Source of the DNA: Bacteroidaceae bacterium | GTDB taxonomy: Bacteria; Bacteroidota; Bacteroidia; Bacteroidales; Bacteroidaceae | Direction: 5' to 3' | DNA length: 59,159 bases | Assembly (NCBI GenBank): GCA_017649485.1 | Contig: JAGCGS010000016.1 | Span: 1 to 59,159, forward strand | Part shown: piece after piece, positions 22,657-32,274 of the stretch | Numbering within the stretch: position 1 is the first letter of the stretch | Layout of the letters: each line of letters begins with the position of its first letter | Made by a program: the position numbers and the translations under genes | The notes under the pieces: model-generated | What the model was told of the DNA's origin: nothing | The model's input: only the letters and a program-made list of their open reading frames with translations | Databases searched by the model: none

Positions 22657-24543
22657 ATGAGAAGAATAGGTTTAGGTTTAATATGCATGCTGATATGCCT
22701 CGGCTTACAGGCACAGGATGTGACTCGTGATTGGGTGGAGCAACACTACACAAAACGAGAGGTAATGATTCCGATGAGGGATGGCGTGAAACTGTTTACT
22801 GCCATCTATGAACCCAAAGACGCCACCAAGCTGACGCCTGTAATTATGCAACGAACTCCTTATCAGGCATCTCCATACGGAGAGGGCTATAGTGGCAACC
22901 TATGGAACAAGATGAGGAACTATGCGAGAGAACGTTATGTGATTGTATTGCAAGATGTTCGAGGCAGATGGATGAGTGAGGGAAACTTTGTGGATGTGCG
23001 CCCTTTCATTGCCAATAAACAAACCAACAACGACATTGACGAGGCAAGCGACACCTATGACACCGCTGAATGGATTGTCAAGAATGTGAAGAGTAATGGC
23101 AATATCGGTGTGTTAGGCACCTCATACCCTGGCTTCTACGCGACAATGGCGGCTCTGAGTGGGCATCCTGCCATCAAGGCAGTAGCGCCACAGGCTCCTG
23201 TAACGGATTGGTGGATGGGCGATGACTACCACCATCATGGCGTATTGATGATAACTGACATGCTGAACTTTGTGGCTCAGTCGTTTGGCAGGCCTCGCCC
23301 TGTACCCACTAAGACACAAACTCGCATGAAGCCTTTCTTCCTGGACGATGAATATTCTTTCTTCCTGAGAGAGAAAACGCTGAAGAACATCACAAAGATT
23401 GTGGGCGACAGCATTGCCTTCTGGAAAGACCTGATGGCTCACCCTGACTATGATGATTTCTGGCAGGCTCGCGATGCCCGCAGGCATTTGAAGGATGTGA
23501 AGCCAGCTATGTTGGTAACAGGTGGCTTGTTCGACGCAGAGGACTGTTATGGCACTTGGGGCGTGTATAAGGCATTGAAGGAACTGAGTCCTCAGACAGA
23601 AACACAGTTCATCATGGGTCCCTGGTTTCATGGAGCTTGGGAGCGAGACAAAGGCAACCACTTGGGCGACATCTACTTCGGAGCCAACACCTCTGACTAT
23701 TACTTGCATGAGGTGGAGTATAATTTCTTCCAGCATTACCTGAATGGTGAAGGGCCAGAACCTGACTTGGATAACCATATCTATATGTTTATCTCTGGTG
23801 CCAATGAGTGGAAAAAGTTCAACCAATGGCCTCCAAGAAACAGTGAGCCTGTTAGCTTCTACCTGCAAGCAGGCGGAAAGCTGTCGAACGAGGCTCCCCA
23901 GGCAGGCAGGTCATTCAGTCAATATACCTCCGACCCCAATCATCCTGTGCCTTACACGGATGAGATCAACAGGGGCAAGACGCGTGAGTATATGACTCAC
24001 GACCAGCGTTTTGCAGAGCGTCGTCCGGATGTATTGACTTTCCGTACGGAGACATTGACGGAGGATGTTACACTGACAGGAGAGATTATGGCCGACCTGC
24101 AAGTAGCCATCAGCACCACTGATGCCGACTTTGTGGTGAAGGTGATTGACGAGTTCCCTGAGGACTTCAGATACAGTCAGGAGATAGCCGATAAATTCAA
24201 TGAAGGCAGACCTTTGACGAAGATCATGGGAAGCTATCAGATGTTGGTGAGAGGTGAGGTGATGCGAGGCAGGTATCGCAATAGCTTTGAACATCCAGAG
24301 GGCTTCAAGCCTGGTCAACTGACACAGGTGAAGTTTGCTTTGCCAGACATCGCCCACTGTTTCCAGAAGGGACATCGCATTGTGATTCAGGTGCAGAGTA
24401 CCTGGTTCCCATTGAATGACCTCAATCCGCAACAGTTTATCGACATCACCAAGGCTGATGAGCAGGATTTCGTGAAGTCAGACATCAAAATCTTCCACGA
24501 AAAGGCCCATCCGTCAAAGATTACAGTGAATAGGTTAAAATAA
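22657..24543 (+). CDS. Secreted CocE/NonD (peptidase S15-like) alpha/beta hydrolase
   Basis: 628 residues. The signal peptide ends LQA before Q20 (Q-rule). The alpha/beta-hydrolase domain has the nucleophile S156 in GTSYPGF, an acid candidate in TGGLFDAEDCYG and a histidine candidate in GPWFHGAWERD. The C-terminal third is the jelly-roll domain typical of X-Pro dipeptidyl-peptidases and alpha-amino-acid ester hydrolases (LTGEIMADLQVAISTTDADF, GHRIVIQVQSTWFPLND). It most likely cleaves peptides or acyl esters/amides in the periplasm or outside. The exact substrate is unknown. It is monocistronic, with its own promoter, and the next gene also has one. Confidence 0.9.
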   Translation: MRRIGLGLICMLICLGLQAQDVTRDWVEQHYTKREVMIPMRDGVKLFTAIYEPKDATKLTPVIMQRTPYQASPYGEGYSGNLWNKMRNYARERYVIVLQDVRGRWMSEGNFVDVRPFIANKQTNNDIDEASDTYDTAEWIVKNVKSNGNIGVLGTSYPGFYATMAALSGHPAIKAVAPQAPVTDWWMGDDYHHHGVLMITDMLNFVAQSFGRPRPVPTKTQTRMKPFFLDDEYSFFLREKTLKNITKIVGDSIAFWKDLMAHPDYDDFWQARDARRHLKDVKPAMLVTGGLFDAEDCYGTWGVYKALKELSPQTETQFIMGPWFHGAWERDKGNHLGDIYFGANTSDYYLHEVEYNFFQHYLNGEGPEPDLDNHIYMFISGANEWKKFNQWPPRNSEPVSFYLQAGGKLSNEAPQAGRSFSQYTSDPNHPVPYTDEINRGKTREYMTHDQRFAERRPDVLTFRTETLTEDVTLTGEIMADLQVAISTTDADFVVKVIDEFPEDFRYSQEIADKFNEGRPLTKIMGSYQMLVRGEVMRGRYRNSFEHPEGFKPGQLTQVKFALPDIAHCFQKGHRIVIQVQSTWFPLNDLNPQQFIDITKADEQDFVKSDIKIFHEKAHPSKITVNRLK

Positions 24544-24544
24544 T

Positions 24545-24575
24545 TTTGATAATTCAAAACCATTGCTTATTTTTG
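24545..24575 (+). promoter_or_regulatory. Promoter for the G1P dehydrogenase operon
   Basis: TTTG (24545-24548), 19-base spacer, TATTTTTG (24568-24575), about 34 bases before the ATG at 24609. Confidence 0.7.
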
Positions 24576-24608
24576 CTATTTGAATAACGAATGAAATAAA
24601 AGTAAGTT

Positions 24609-26072
24609 ATGCAGAATTACGAGTTTTCACTGGAGTTTAATCCAGACATTATCCAACATATCTACTCCTTGATTAAGGAAGATCCTGCTTATACACCACG
24701 TTTCTTCAGAAGTGGGATGTTGCAGATGGAACAGGCTTTACAATCCATCAACGATACGCGAGCTATGCGCATTGGCTTTGGTATTATCGACCAGGTGGGA
24801 GAGTTGTTCATGAAGCAATTCCCTCATGCTCGCGCCATTGTGGTGGCAGACACCAACACCTACCCCATTGCAGGCAAGTCTGTGGAAGAATCACTGATGA
24901 AGGCAGGTATAGTGGTGGAAGAACATGTGATTTATGAGGGTAAGAACCTGCATGCCAACTTCGACACGATGGGCATTCTGCTCGACAGGCTAAAACAACT
25001 GCCTCTGGAAGTGATTCCTATCGCAGTGGGTGCAGGCACAGTGAACGATTTGACCAAGTTGGCTTCCCACTTGGCTGGGCGTCATTATATGGTGGTGCCT
25101 ACAGCTGCATCAAATGGTGGATATACTGCCTATGGAGCAGCCATCCGCATGAATGGCATCAAGCAGACGTTCCCTTGCCCTGGTCCTCAAGCGGTTTTGG
25201 CTGATACGGAAATCATCATCAATGCGCCAACCGAACTGAATCAGAGTGGCTATGCCGACTTGCTGGCAAAGATGACTGCTGGTGCCGATTGGATTTTAGC
25301 TGACTGGATGGGCATTGACCATATCAACGAAAAGGCTTGGAAGATGAGCCAGAGTGGTTTTCATGAAACGATGCTTTCAGTTGAACGCATCATGGCTGGT
25401 GAGCCAATAGACGAGAGAAAGAACATCGAGAAGATGATGGAAGGCTTGTTGTTGAGTGGTTTGTCGATGCAGGTGGTAAAGAGCGACCTGCCCGCTTCAG
25501 GTGCAGAGCATCAGTTAACAGGTATCTGGGAAATGGAGCGAGCCGTGAATGGCAAGGACAAGATGCCTCATGGCAAGCTGTTGAGTATCGCCTTATTAAC
25601 AGTTACAGCTATCTATAACAAATTGCTAACTTGCTCTTTGGAAGAAGTGCTGGATGTGGATCAGTGTGTGAAGGAATGGCCTTCGCTGGAGGCATACGAG
25701 CGCCAAGCTCACGAAGCGCTGAGCAAGGTAGGTCTGCAGAAATTGGGTATGCAAGTGGCCGTGTCGAACTATGTGACTCCAGAGCGACTGAGCATCGAAT
25801 TGCAACAGTTAAAGGAGTATTGGCCAGAGGTGAAAGACCGACTGAATCAGCAGATCATGCCTGTAAGACAGTTGTATGATATCTTGAAGCTGGGTGCTTT
25901 GCCTACGAAACCCATTGAGGCTGGAATCACTTGGGAACATGTGTATCAAACAGTTATGTGTGTACCTTATCTGAGCAAGCGATTCAATGTGCTGAGCTTG
26001 GTAGCAAGAACTGGCTACCTGAACAGTTGGTTGGATGACTTGTTTAAGAAAACAAAGAAATGGTTTGATTGA
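24609..26072 (+). CDS. sn-glycerol-1-phosphate dehydrogenase-like protein (AraM/EgsA type)
   Basis: 487 residues. The iron/zinc alcohol-dehydrogenase (DHQ-like) fold is seen in AVGAGTVNDLTKLAS (nucleotide binding), VVPTAASNGGYTAYGAAI, YADLLAKMTAGADWILADW and the metal-ligand region SGAEHQLTGIWEME..PHG. These match bacterial G1P dehydrogenases, which reduce dihydroxyacetone phosphate to sn-glycerol-1-phosphate with NAD(P)H. The usual PSMDGY motif reads SNGGY here, so specificity may differ. About 90 extra residues at the C-terminus go beyond the ~395-residue family length. It is followed at 29 bp by a GDPD gene, pointing to glycerol-phosphate metabolism. Confidence 0.82.
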   Translation: MQNYEFSLEFNPDIIQHIYSLIKEDPAYTPRFFRSGMLQMEQALQSINDTRAMRIGFGIIDQVGELFMKQFPHARAIVVADTNTYPIAGKSVEESLMKAGIVVEEHVIYEGKNLHANFDTMGILLDRLKQLPLEVIPIAVGAGTVNDLTKLASHLAGRHYMVVPTAASNGGYTAYGAAIRMNGIKQTFPCPGPQAVLADTEIIINAPTELNQSGYADLLAKMTAGADWILADWMGIDHINEKAWKMSQSGFHETMLSVERIMAGEPIDERKNIEKMMEGLLLSGLSMQVVKSDLPASGAEHQLTGIWEMERAVNGKDKMPHGKLLSIALLTVTAIYNKLLTCSLEEVLDVDQCVKEWPSLEAYERQAHEALSKVGLQKLGMQVAVSNYVTPERLSIELQQLKEYWPEVKDRLNQQIMPVRQLYDILKLGALPTKPIEAGITWEHVYQTVMCVPYLSKRFNVLSLVARTGYLNSWLDDLFKKTKKWFD

Positions 26073-26101
26073 TGAATTAGCAATAATTAATAGTTGGGAT
26101 T

Positions 26102-26872
26102 ATGAAGAAATCTATTTATAAGTTAGTTGTGTCATTACTGTTGATCATGGTCAATGCCCAATGGTCAATGGTTAATGCTCAAAAGGTAATTTGTCATCGT
26201 GGTTTCTGGGACACCCCAGGGTCGGCACAAAACTCCATCGCCGCTTTGGTAAAGGCAGATTCAATCGGTGCCTTTGGCTCTGAGTTCGATGTCTGGATGA
26301 CAGCAGATGGCGAACTGGTGGTAAATCACGATAAGGTATATAAAGGTGTGAACATGGAGACTTCTACCTTTGAGCAGGTAAGGGCTATCCGCTTGGACAA
26401 TGGTGAGAAGCTACCTACCCTGGATGAATACTTAGCTAAAGGCAAGGAGTTGAAGGTCAGGCTGATTTTGGAGATGAAATCACTCTCCGACTTCAATCGC
26501 GAGGACGAATGTGCCGCTAAGATTGCACGTAAGCTGAAGCACTATGGGGTGTTGGATCGTACTGATATCATCGCTTTCAGTATCAATGCTTGTCTGGCAT
26601 TCAAGAAGCTGTTGCCTGACACCAAGATTTACTATCTCGACAATGACTATACGCCTAAAAAGCTGAAGACGTTGGGCTTTGCCGGATTGGACTACGAGCA
26701 GAATGTATTGAAAAACAATCCTGAATGGACACAGGAAGCACATAAACTGGGTTTGGAAGTGAATGTCTGGACAGTAAATGATGTTGATGCCTTGCAGTTT
26801 TTCATCGACGAAGGCGTTGATTATATAACAACAAACAATCCGTTGAAGCTTCAACAGCTTTTGGAACATTAA
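26102..26872 (+). CDS. Secreted glycerophosphodiester phosphodiesterase
   Basis: 256 residues. The signal peptide carries a translated heptanucleotide array (MVNAQWSMVNAQ at 16-27), and cleavage is expected at VNA before Q27. The GDPD barrel shows HRGFWDTPGSAQNS, the metal ligands in SEFDVWMT, the second catalytic histidine in VVNHD, EMKS, and the C-terminal VNVWTVNDVDAL. It hydrolyses glycerophosphodiesters to glycerol-3-phosphate and an alcohol, in the periplasm. It lies between the G1P dehydrogenase-like gene and pyrH (21 bp) on one transcript. Confidence 0.92.
   Translation: MKKSIYKLVVSLLLIMVNAQWSMVNAQKVICHRGFWDTPGSAQNSIAALVKADSIGAFGSEFDVWMTADGELVVNHDKVYKGVNMETSTFEQVRAIRLDNGEKLPTLDEYLAKGKELKVRLILEMKSLSDFNREDECAAKIARKLKHYGVLDRTDIIAFSINACLAFKKLLPDTKIYYLDNDYTPKKLKTLGFAGLDYEQNVLKNNPEWTQEAHKLGLEVNVWTVNDVDALQFFIDEGVDYITTNNPLKLQQLLEH
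26149..26176 (+). repeat. Heptanucleotide array inside a signal peptide (4 units)
   Basis: Units are GGTCAAT, GCCCAAT, GGTCAAT, GGTTAAT, in the open orientation relative to the GDPD gene. The GCCCAA variant changes NGQ to NAQ, giving the favoured alanine at position -1 of the signal-peptidase site. Confidence 0.9.
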
Positions 26873-26893
26873 AGAATTAAACTGTAAATCAAT

Positions 26894-27598
26894 ATGTATA
26901 AGAGAATATTACTGAAGTTGAGTGGCGAAAGCCTGATGGGTGCCAAAGGTCATGGCATCGATGAACAGCGATTGGCAGAATATGCCGAGCAGATTAAGGA
27001 AATCCATGGTATGGGAGTGCAGATTGGCATCGTGATTGGTGGTGGCAATATCTTCCGAGGCTTGAGTGGGGCATCGAAAGGCTTTGACCGTGTGAAGGGT
27101 GACCAGATGGGTATGCTGGCTACTGCCATCAACTCTTTGGCTCTAAGTAGTGCACTTACCGCCATAGGGGTAAAGACACGCGTTTTGACGGCTATCCGCA
27201 TGGAACCTATTGGCGAGTTTTATACAAAATGGCGTGCCATCGAGTGCTTAGAGGCTGGTGAGGTTTGCGTATTTGCCTGTGGTACTGGTTCGCCTTACTT
27301 CACTACCGACACAGGATCAAGCCTGAGAGGCATTGAGATTGAGGCTGATGTGATGTTCAAGGGTACTCGTGTAGATGGTGTCTATACAGCTGACCCAGAG
27401 AAGGATCCTACGGCTACGAAGTTCGATGATATTTCTTATGACGAGGTATTGGCCCGTGGCTTAAAGGTGATGGACCTATCTGCTATCTGTATGTGTAAGG
27501 ACAATGGCCTACCCATTGTGGTGTTCAACATGGATGTGGTGGGGAACTTGAAGAAAGTAATTGCAGGTGAAGGCATTGGCACATTGGTGCATCCTTGA
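26894..27598 (+). CDS. pyrH: UMP kinase
   Basis: 234 residues of the amino-acid-kinase fold: KRILLKLSGESLMG at the start, GIVIGGGNIFRG for phosphate binding, GDQMGMLAT, and the C-terminal DGVYTADPEKDPTA. It phosphorylates UMP to UDP, is hexameric and cytoplasmic. Its gene is followed by frr, the usual pyrH-frr order in bacteria. The TGA stop lies in the first, slightly diverged unit (CTTGACC) of a heptanucleotide array. Confidence 0.97.
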   Translation: MYKRILLKLSGESLMGAKGHGIDEQRLAEYAEQIKEIHGMGVQIGIVIGGGNIFRGLSGASKGFDRVKGDQMGMLATAINSLALSSALTAIGVKTRVLTAIRMEPIGEFYTKWRAIECLEAGEVCVFACGTGSPYFTTDTGSSLRGIEIEADVMFKGTRVDGVYTADPEKDPTATKFDDISYDEVLARGLKVMDLSAICMCKDNGLPIVVFNMDVVGNLKKVIAGEGIGTLVHP

Positions 27599-27642
27599 CC
27601 ATTGACTATTGACCATTAACCATTAACCATTGACAGTTGAGA
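27594..27642 (+). repeat. Heptanucleotide array between pyrH and frr (7 units)
   Basis: Units are CTTGACC, ATTGACT, ATTGACC, ATTAACC, ATTAACC, ATTGACA, GTTGAGA, in the stop orientation. The pyrH TGA (27596-27598) is in the first unit. The array fills most of the 64-bp gap before frr. Confidence 0.93.
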
Positions 27643-27662
27643 AATTAAAAAATTAAGATATT

Positions 27663-28223
27663 ATGAAAGATGTAAAGACAGTACTGGCCGAAGCCCAGGA
27701 AGCTATGGGCATGGCCGTAGAGTATTTGGAAGACGCACTGGCTCATATCCGTGCCGGCAAAGCCGATGTTCGTTTACTGGATGGCATCAAAGTGAATTCT
27801 TACGGATCTATGCAACCCATCCAGAATTGTGCCACAGTGACCACCCCTGATGCACGAAGCATCGCCATCAGACCTTGGGACAAGAATATGTTCCGTGTGA
27901 TTGAGAAGGCAATTATCGACTCCTCTCTGGGCATTATGCCAGAAAACAACGGTGAGATTATCCGCTTAGGCATCCCACCATTGACAGAGGAGCGTCGTAT
28001 CCAACTCACCAAACAGTGCAAGGGCGAGGCTGAGAATGCAAAGATGAGTATCCGCAATGCCCGTCGTGATGGCATCGATGACCTGAAGAAATCCGTGAAG
28101 GAGGGTCTATCTGAGGACTTCCAGAAAGATGGTGAGGAAGAACTGAAGAAACTGCATGACAAGTTCATCAAGCAGGTGGATGAGGTGCTGGCAGCGAAGA
28201 ACAAGGAGATTATGACAGTTTAA
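27663..28223 (+). CDS. frr: Ribosome recycling factor
   Basis: 186 residues, a tRNA-mimicking two-domain protein that, with EF-G, splits the post-termination ribosome. Family motifs are [60 protein letters not shown] and a long C-terminal helix pair. Length is standard (about 185). It lies 64 bp behind pyrH and 5 bp before rsgA. Confidence 0.97.
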   Translation: MKDVKTVLAEAQEAMGMAVEYLEDALAHIRAGKADVRLLDGIKVNSYGSMQPIQNCATVTTPDARSIAIRPWDKNMFRVIEKAIIDSSLGIMPENNGEIIRLGIPPLTEERRIQLTKQCKGEAENAKMSIRNARRDGIDDLKKSVKEGLSEDFQKDGEEELKKLHDKFIKQVDEVLAAKNKEIMTV

Positions 28224-28228
28224 GTGGA

Positions 28229-29167
28229 TTGAGAGGACTGGTCATTAGGAATACAGGAAGCTGGTACTTGGTCAAGACTGACGAGGGACCAGTGGTGGAG
28301 TGCAAGATAAAAGGCAACTTCCGACTCAAGGGCATCCGTAGCACAAACCCTGTTGCTGTGGGTGATTGGGTGCGTATAATCCGTAACCCTGAGGGTACGG
28401 CAATGATATCTGAAATAGAGGATCGAAAGAATTACATCATTCGCAAGGCATCGAACCTGTCAAAGCAGAGCCACATCATTGCCGCCAACCTCGACCAGGC
28501 TTTCCTCATGGTAACAGTGAGCCACCCAGAGACGAATACTATCTTTATTGATCGCTTTTTAGCAACAGCAGAGGCCTATCGTGTGCCTGTCTGTCTCATC
28601 ATTAACAAGACAGACCTCTACAACGAGGATGAAACTCGCTATATGCAAGCCCTTATAAACCTATACACCACCATTGGTTATGATTGCTTCCCCATGTCAG
28701 TGAAGACAGGCGAAGGCACAGAAGCCGTGAAGGATAGGTTGCAAGGTAAAGTTACCTTGCTTTCTGGTAATTCAGGCGTAGGAAAGTCGTCACTCATCAA
28801 TCTGTTGCTACCCCATTTGGATTACAAGGCAAAGACTGCAGAAATATCTGCTGCACACCTCAAGGGTATGCACACTACCACTTTTAGTGAGATGTATGAA
28901 CTCCCAACAGGTGGCTATATCGTAGATACCCCTGGCATCAAAGGTTTCGGCACATTCGACATGGAGGTAGAGGAAATCGGTCACTATTTCCCTGAGATTT
29001 TCCATACTTCCGCCAATTGCAAATATGGCAATTGCACCCACACCCACGAGCCAGGCTGTGCTGTTCGGGATGCTGTAGAACAACACCTGATCAGTCAAAG
29101 CCGCTATGCCTCCTATCTCAGTATGTTGGAGGATAAAGACGAGAGCAAATATCGCGAAGCTTATTAA
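28229..29167 (+). CDS. rsgA: Ribosome small-subunit biogenesis GTPase RsgA
   Basis: 312 residues. It starts at a TTG five bases after the frr stop; no ATG is available near the conserved start [13 protein letters not shown]. There is an N-terminal OB fold, then a circularly permuted GTPase with INKTDL (G4) before the P-loop [12 protein letters not shown] (G1) and DTPGIKGF (G3). The C-terminal zinc motif is C-x4-C-x-H-x5-C in [14 protein letters not shown]. It helps late maturation of the 30S subunit. A strong bidirectional hairpin follows. Confidence 0.96.
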   Translation: MRGLVIRNTGSWYLVKTDEGPVVECKIKGNFRLKGIRSTNPVAVGDWVRIIRNPEGTAMISEIEDRKNYIIRKASNLSKQSHIIAANLDQAFLMVTVSHPETNTIFIDRFLATAEAYRVPVCLIINKTDLYNEDETRYMQALINLYTTIGYDCFPMSVKTGEGTEAVKDRLQGKVTLLSGNSGVGKSSLINLLLPHLDYKAKTAEISAAHLKGMHTTTFSEMYELPTGGYIVDTPGIKGFGTFDMEVEEIGHYFPEIFHTSANCKYGNCTHTHEPGCAVRDAVEQHLISQSRYASYLSMLEDKDESKYREAY

Positions 29168-29195
29168 TAAGGCGAGGCATCTGCCTCGCCTTATT
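29166..29195. terminator. Bidirectional terminator between rsgA and the Smr gene
   Basis: A perfect 13-bp stem AATAAGGCGAGGC / GCCTCGCCTTATT with an ATCT loop lies between convergent genes, touching both stop codons. Confidence 0.9.
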
Positions 29196-30316
29196 TAATG
29201 AATAGTGACCTGTGTCGCTCCAAAGCCGTATTCCTGGAAACTGGCATCTTGCCACTTGCATCGAGGATACTTGCGTTTAAGCTCGTCGAGAATGGCTTTA
29301 CGCAAGACTCCCTCACCTTTGCCGTGAATAAACACGATGCGCTTGCCCTGTTGGTTCTTGTATTGCTCCATTACCTCAATGAACTTCTTGAGCTGATATT
29401 GCAACATATCGGCATTACTTAGGCCATGCGTATTGTCGAGCAAAGCATTAATATGCAAATCCACCTCCAAGATGGCATTACGTTGCTCCTTCTGACGTAC
29501 TGGTTTGCGGGCAGGTTGTACATCTTTCTTCTGTATCAAGGCATTCTTCACATCCTCGGCACTAACATACATCTGCTTGACAGGTTGGTCGTTTCTCACA
29601 ATGTCGTAGAGTAAGGCAGGCTCTTCAAAGAAATCATTCTCCTGGAAGGTATGCAACTTGTAGAACTTCACAACATCGATGCGTAACTCCACACTAACAG
29701 CAGGCTTCAAGGCAAAAGGTTTACCCTCTTTGAAGGCGATACATTGCACGGCTACACGCTCTAAATCATTGAGTTGTGACTTCTCAAACTCCTCCAAGAA
29801 AAGCTTCGTATTGGGCTCAATCAGTCCTTGTGAACGCACTTGACAAGATTGGTTCTCTATATTAGAATAGGTGTAATAAAGGTAGTAGTTACTATCGTTC
29901 ACCAAGTAGGTTTCAAAAGGAGTGGTGCTTACTTGCTTGATGTCAATAGGGACATAGGCAAGATAGACGTTGAGTATGTCACCACCTTTTATTTCGGATT
30001 GACTATTAACCACTGAAGATTGACTATTGGCCATTGACCTTTGGCTAATATTGCCATTGGGAGGTGTAGGTGTCTTACCACGATAGGGAGCAGCAACATC
30101 AGATTTGGCACGAGGGGCTTCCTCTGCTTTCTTCTGTTTCTGCTGGGGTGTAGGGATATTGTAATCATCCGTTTCAATCACCACCAACTCTTTTATCTGC
30201 ATGGGTATTTCGAAGCCATCAGCATCTTCAACCAAGGCAATGTCTTTGCCTCGAAAACCTACTACCTTACCACCTCCCACTTCTGAGAGAAAACGCACTT
30301 TGTCTCCAATCTTCAT
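29195..30316 (-). CDS. DUF2027 protein with C-terminal Smr domain
   Basis: 373 residues. The N-terminal ~60 residues resemble a small barrel ([21 protein letters not shown]). A low-complexity linker (about 60-110) contains a translated heptanucleotide array (residues about 91-107). Residues about 110-270 are the DUF2027 body. Residues about 290-373 are the Smr domain with [16 protein letters not shown] and the final GATQVTIH. Smr domains are nucleases acting on DNA or on mRNA at collided ribosomes. The role of the Bacteroidota DUF2027-Smr form is not known to me. It is cytoplasmic. Confidence 0.88.
   Translation of the reverse strand: MKIGDKVRFLSEVGGGKVVGFRGKDIALVEDADGFEIPMQIKELVVIETDDYNIPTPQQKQKKAEEAPRAKSDVAAPYRGKTPTPPNGNISQRSMANSQSSVVNSQSEIKGGDILNVYLAYVPIDIKQVSTTPFETYLVNDSNYYLYYTYSNIENQSCQVRSQGLIEPNTKLFLEEFEKSQLNDLERVAVQCIAFKEGKPFALKPAVSVELRIDVVKFYKLHTFQENDFFEEPALLYDIVRNDQPVKQMYVSAEDVKNALIQKKDVQPARKPVRQKEQRNAILEVDLHINALLDNTHGLSNADMLQYQLKKFIEVMEQYKNQQGKRIVFIHGKGEGVLRKAILDELKRKYPRCKWQDASFQEYGFGATQVTIH
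29998..30046 (-). repeat. Heptanucleotide array inside the DUF2027 gene (7 units)
   Basis: On the + strand the units are ATTGACT, ATTAACC, ACTGAAG, ATTGACT, ATTGGCC, ATTGACC, TTTGGCT. Relative to the gene they are in the open orientation and encode [17 protein letters not shown] in the inter-domain linker. Confidence 0.85.
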
Positions 30317-30372
30317 TGTTACCTAATATAAAAATGTAGAGACGAGCCAATGCCCGTCTCTACTGTTACTAA

Positions 30373-32247
30373 TTACTCATACTTGAATGCCATATAAGAG
30401 TGAGGCTTCACCGTCATGGCGAACTTACTCATTGGCTGGCGAGTATATTTAATCAAAATTTCTTCCTGGTTAGCATTTACCACAGAGCCATCTTCCAGGT
30501 TGGTGAACTTCTTGAACTTAACATCACCCACCAACTTAACATTTACTGGCTCATCATTGAAGTTCTCTACAATCAGCGTCTTGTTATCATACATAAACAA
30601 GCTCACCTTAGCAGGACCTTCCATGTAGAAATCCATATCCTGGCTCATGATGCGACGAATTTCATTCAGAGCTGGTTCTGGATAGTCATACAGATTACCC
30701 TTGTCATCTGGAACAGTGAGCACATACAGATATGCACCAGAATACAAAGCCTTGTGAAGGATAGGGAAGCCAGATACACCACCCGTCAATGGACGACCTG
30801 CGCTAATCAACTCCCAGCTATCGTTGGTTTGATAAAGAACTTGAGGAATGATAAACTCACGCTGGCTCTTGCCAAAGCGACCAAAGTCGTTTACTATTGC
30901 CTTAAGGTCGGAGCAACGCAATTCGCATACTTCAGCAATCTTCTCTGGGATAGCCTTCAATAAGCCTGAGGTGATAATCACATCGTGCCCACCCTGGAGC
31001 TGTTTCTTAATCTTAGTCATGATATCTGGATCGCCCGCAGCTTGCTCTGTCAGCAATACAATGTTTTGGTCAGTTGCAAAGGTAGGATACATATCCATTG
31101 GCAAGCCCATCATACCCAAGTAGTTCTGGAGGAAGTCCTCACCTAGCACATGGAATGGCTTATAAGACTTGATGCCGATAGGATTGCCCAGCTTGCCACA
31201 CAACTCATCAGCCTTACGCAAAACGATATCGGCAATGCGAGCCATAGTGGAAGGAGTTATTGTCTCTCTACCTTTTTGGAATGGAGCACGCATCTCGTCA
31301 TAGTTCCAACTGGTGCCTGTGCCTTGCCACTTGCCACGGAAATTATCTGGCAGACCTACACCAATCAACTGGTTGTAAGCAAAAAGCATCACATCGCGAC
31401 CTTTGGCAATAGCGGTCAGATGCAACTGCTCAGCATAGCGATCCATGCTCATATTAATGCCACCTGAGTCAACCCATCCACCACCATTGTAGCCGGGACG
31501 AAGGTTCTCAAAGTAGCGCATGATGTTATAACTGAGATAATTCTGCAAGTGTTGGTCACCTGCTGGATCACGAGTTTCTGTACCTGTCCATACTCCATCG
31601 AAGATAGTAGGGCCATCCTGCAAGTTGAAGCCCAAGCCAGCGAAGTGGTCATACCAATTAGGGTATTTGATAATCACCTTTACTTTAGGGTTCACTGCCT
31701 TGGCAGGGCCTACCACCAAGTTACGTCCAGCCTCGTTCATCAGCTTTAGGCGATATTCTGTCCAAGTCATATTACCTTTGGCGGCAATCTCCACAGGACT
31801 CTTGCAACTGGTGAAGAAGAAGTCATCAAGCAGGAACTCATCAAAGTGACGAGCCGTAATCTCGGCAATGTTTTGTACAATCTTTCTATGTTCGGGGTCA
31901 GAGTAGCAGAATGTCTCGAAATCATTGCTCTCATCGATGGTATAAGTGATACCACCAGCTACCTCCAGACCTTGCTTAAGGAAGAAGTTCTTTGCCTTCT
32001 CAATGGTAGCATCATCCACAATCAGTAGGTCGCGATGTGTTTCCAGATAAATCTTATCCACATCCAACTGATCAGAGATGGTCTTCCAAGTGGATTCCAG
32101 CCACTGTGTGTCCTTCATCTTATCCACTTCATACGCGCGAACATAAACAGAAACCTTGAAATTTCTGTGTTTAGCCTCTGCTAAACTCACTGTCATAAAG
32201 CAAGCCATCAGGCAAAGGCATACCTTGCAAATTAAATTTTTCCACAT
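30373..32247 (-). CDS. Secreted TIM-barrel, glycoside-hydrolase-like protein
   Basis: 624 residues with a signal peptide ending AEA before K27. I do not recognise the exact family. Residues about 30-370 look like a TIM barrel (VSVYVRAYEVD, FDEFLLDDFFFTSCKS, KVIIKYPNWYDHFAGLGF, VWTGTETRDP, RDVMLFAYNQL), with paired acids in LLDDFFF and GTETRD as possible catalytic residues. Residues about 380-560 look like a glutamine-amidotransferase-like or beta-galactosidase trimerisation-like domain (GGHDVIITSGLLKAI). The end is a small beta-domain. It is last in the operon with the nucleobase permeases and DUF5020. Confidence 0.6.
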   Translation of the reverse strand: MWKNLICKVCLCLMACFMTVSLAEAKHRNFKVSVYVRAYEVDKMKDTQWLESTWKTISDQLDVDKIYLETHRDLLIVDDATIEKAKNFFLKQGLEVAGGITYTIDESNDFETFCYSDPEHRKIVQNIAEITARHFDEFLLDDFFFTSCKSPVEIAAKGNMTWTEYRLKLMNEAGRNLVVGPAKAVNPKVKVIIKYPNWYDHFAGLGFNLQDGPTIFDGVWTGTETRDPAGDQHLQNYLSYNIMRYFENLRPGYNGGGWVDSGGINMSMDRYAEQLHLTAIAKGRDVMLFAYNQLIGVGLPDNFRGKWQGTGTSWNYDEMRAPFQKGRETITPSTMARIADIVLRKADELCGKLGNPIGIKSYKPFHVLGEDFLQNYLGMMGLPMDMYPTFATDQNIVLLTEQAAGDPDIMTKIKKQLQGGHDVIITSGLLKAIPEKIAEVCELRCSDLKAIVNDFGRFGKSQREFIIPQVLYQTNDSWELISAGRPLTGGVSGFPILHKALYSGAYLYVLTVPDDKGNLYDYPEPALNEIRRIMSQDMDFYMEGPAKVSLFMYDNKTLIVENFNDEPVNVKLVGDVKFKKFTNLEDGSVVNANQEEILIKYTRQPMSKFAMTVKPHSYMAFKYE

Positions 32248-32274
32248 AATAAAAACCAGTTACTTATAATTTAA

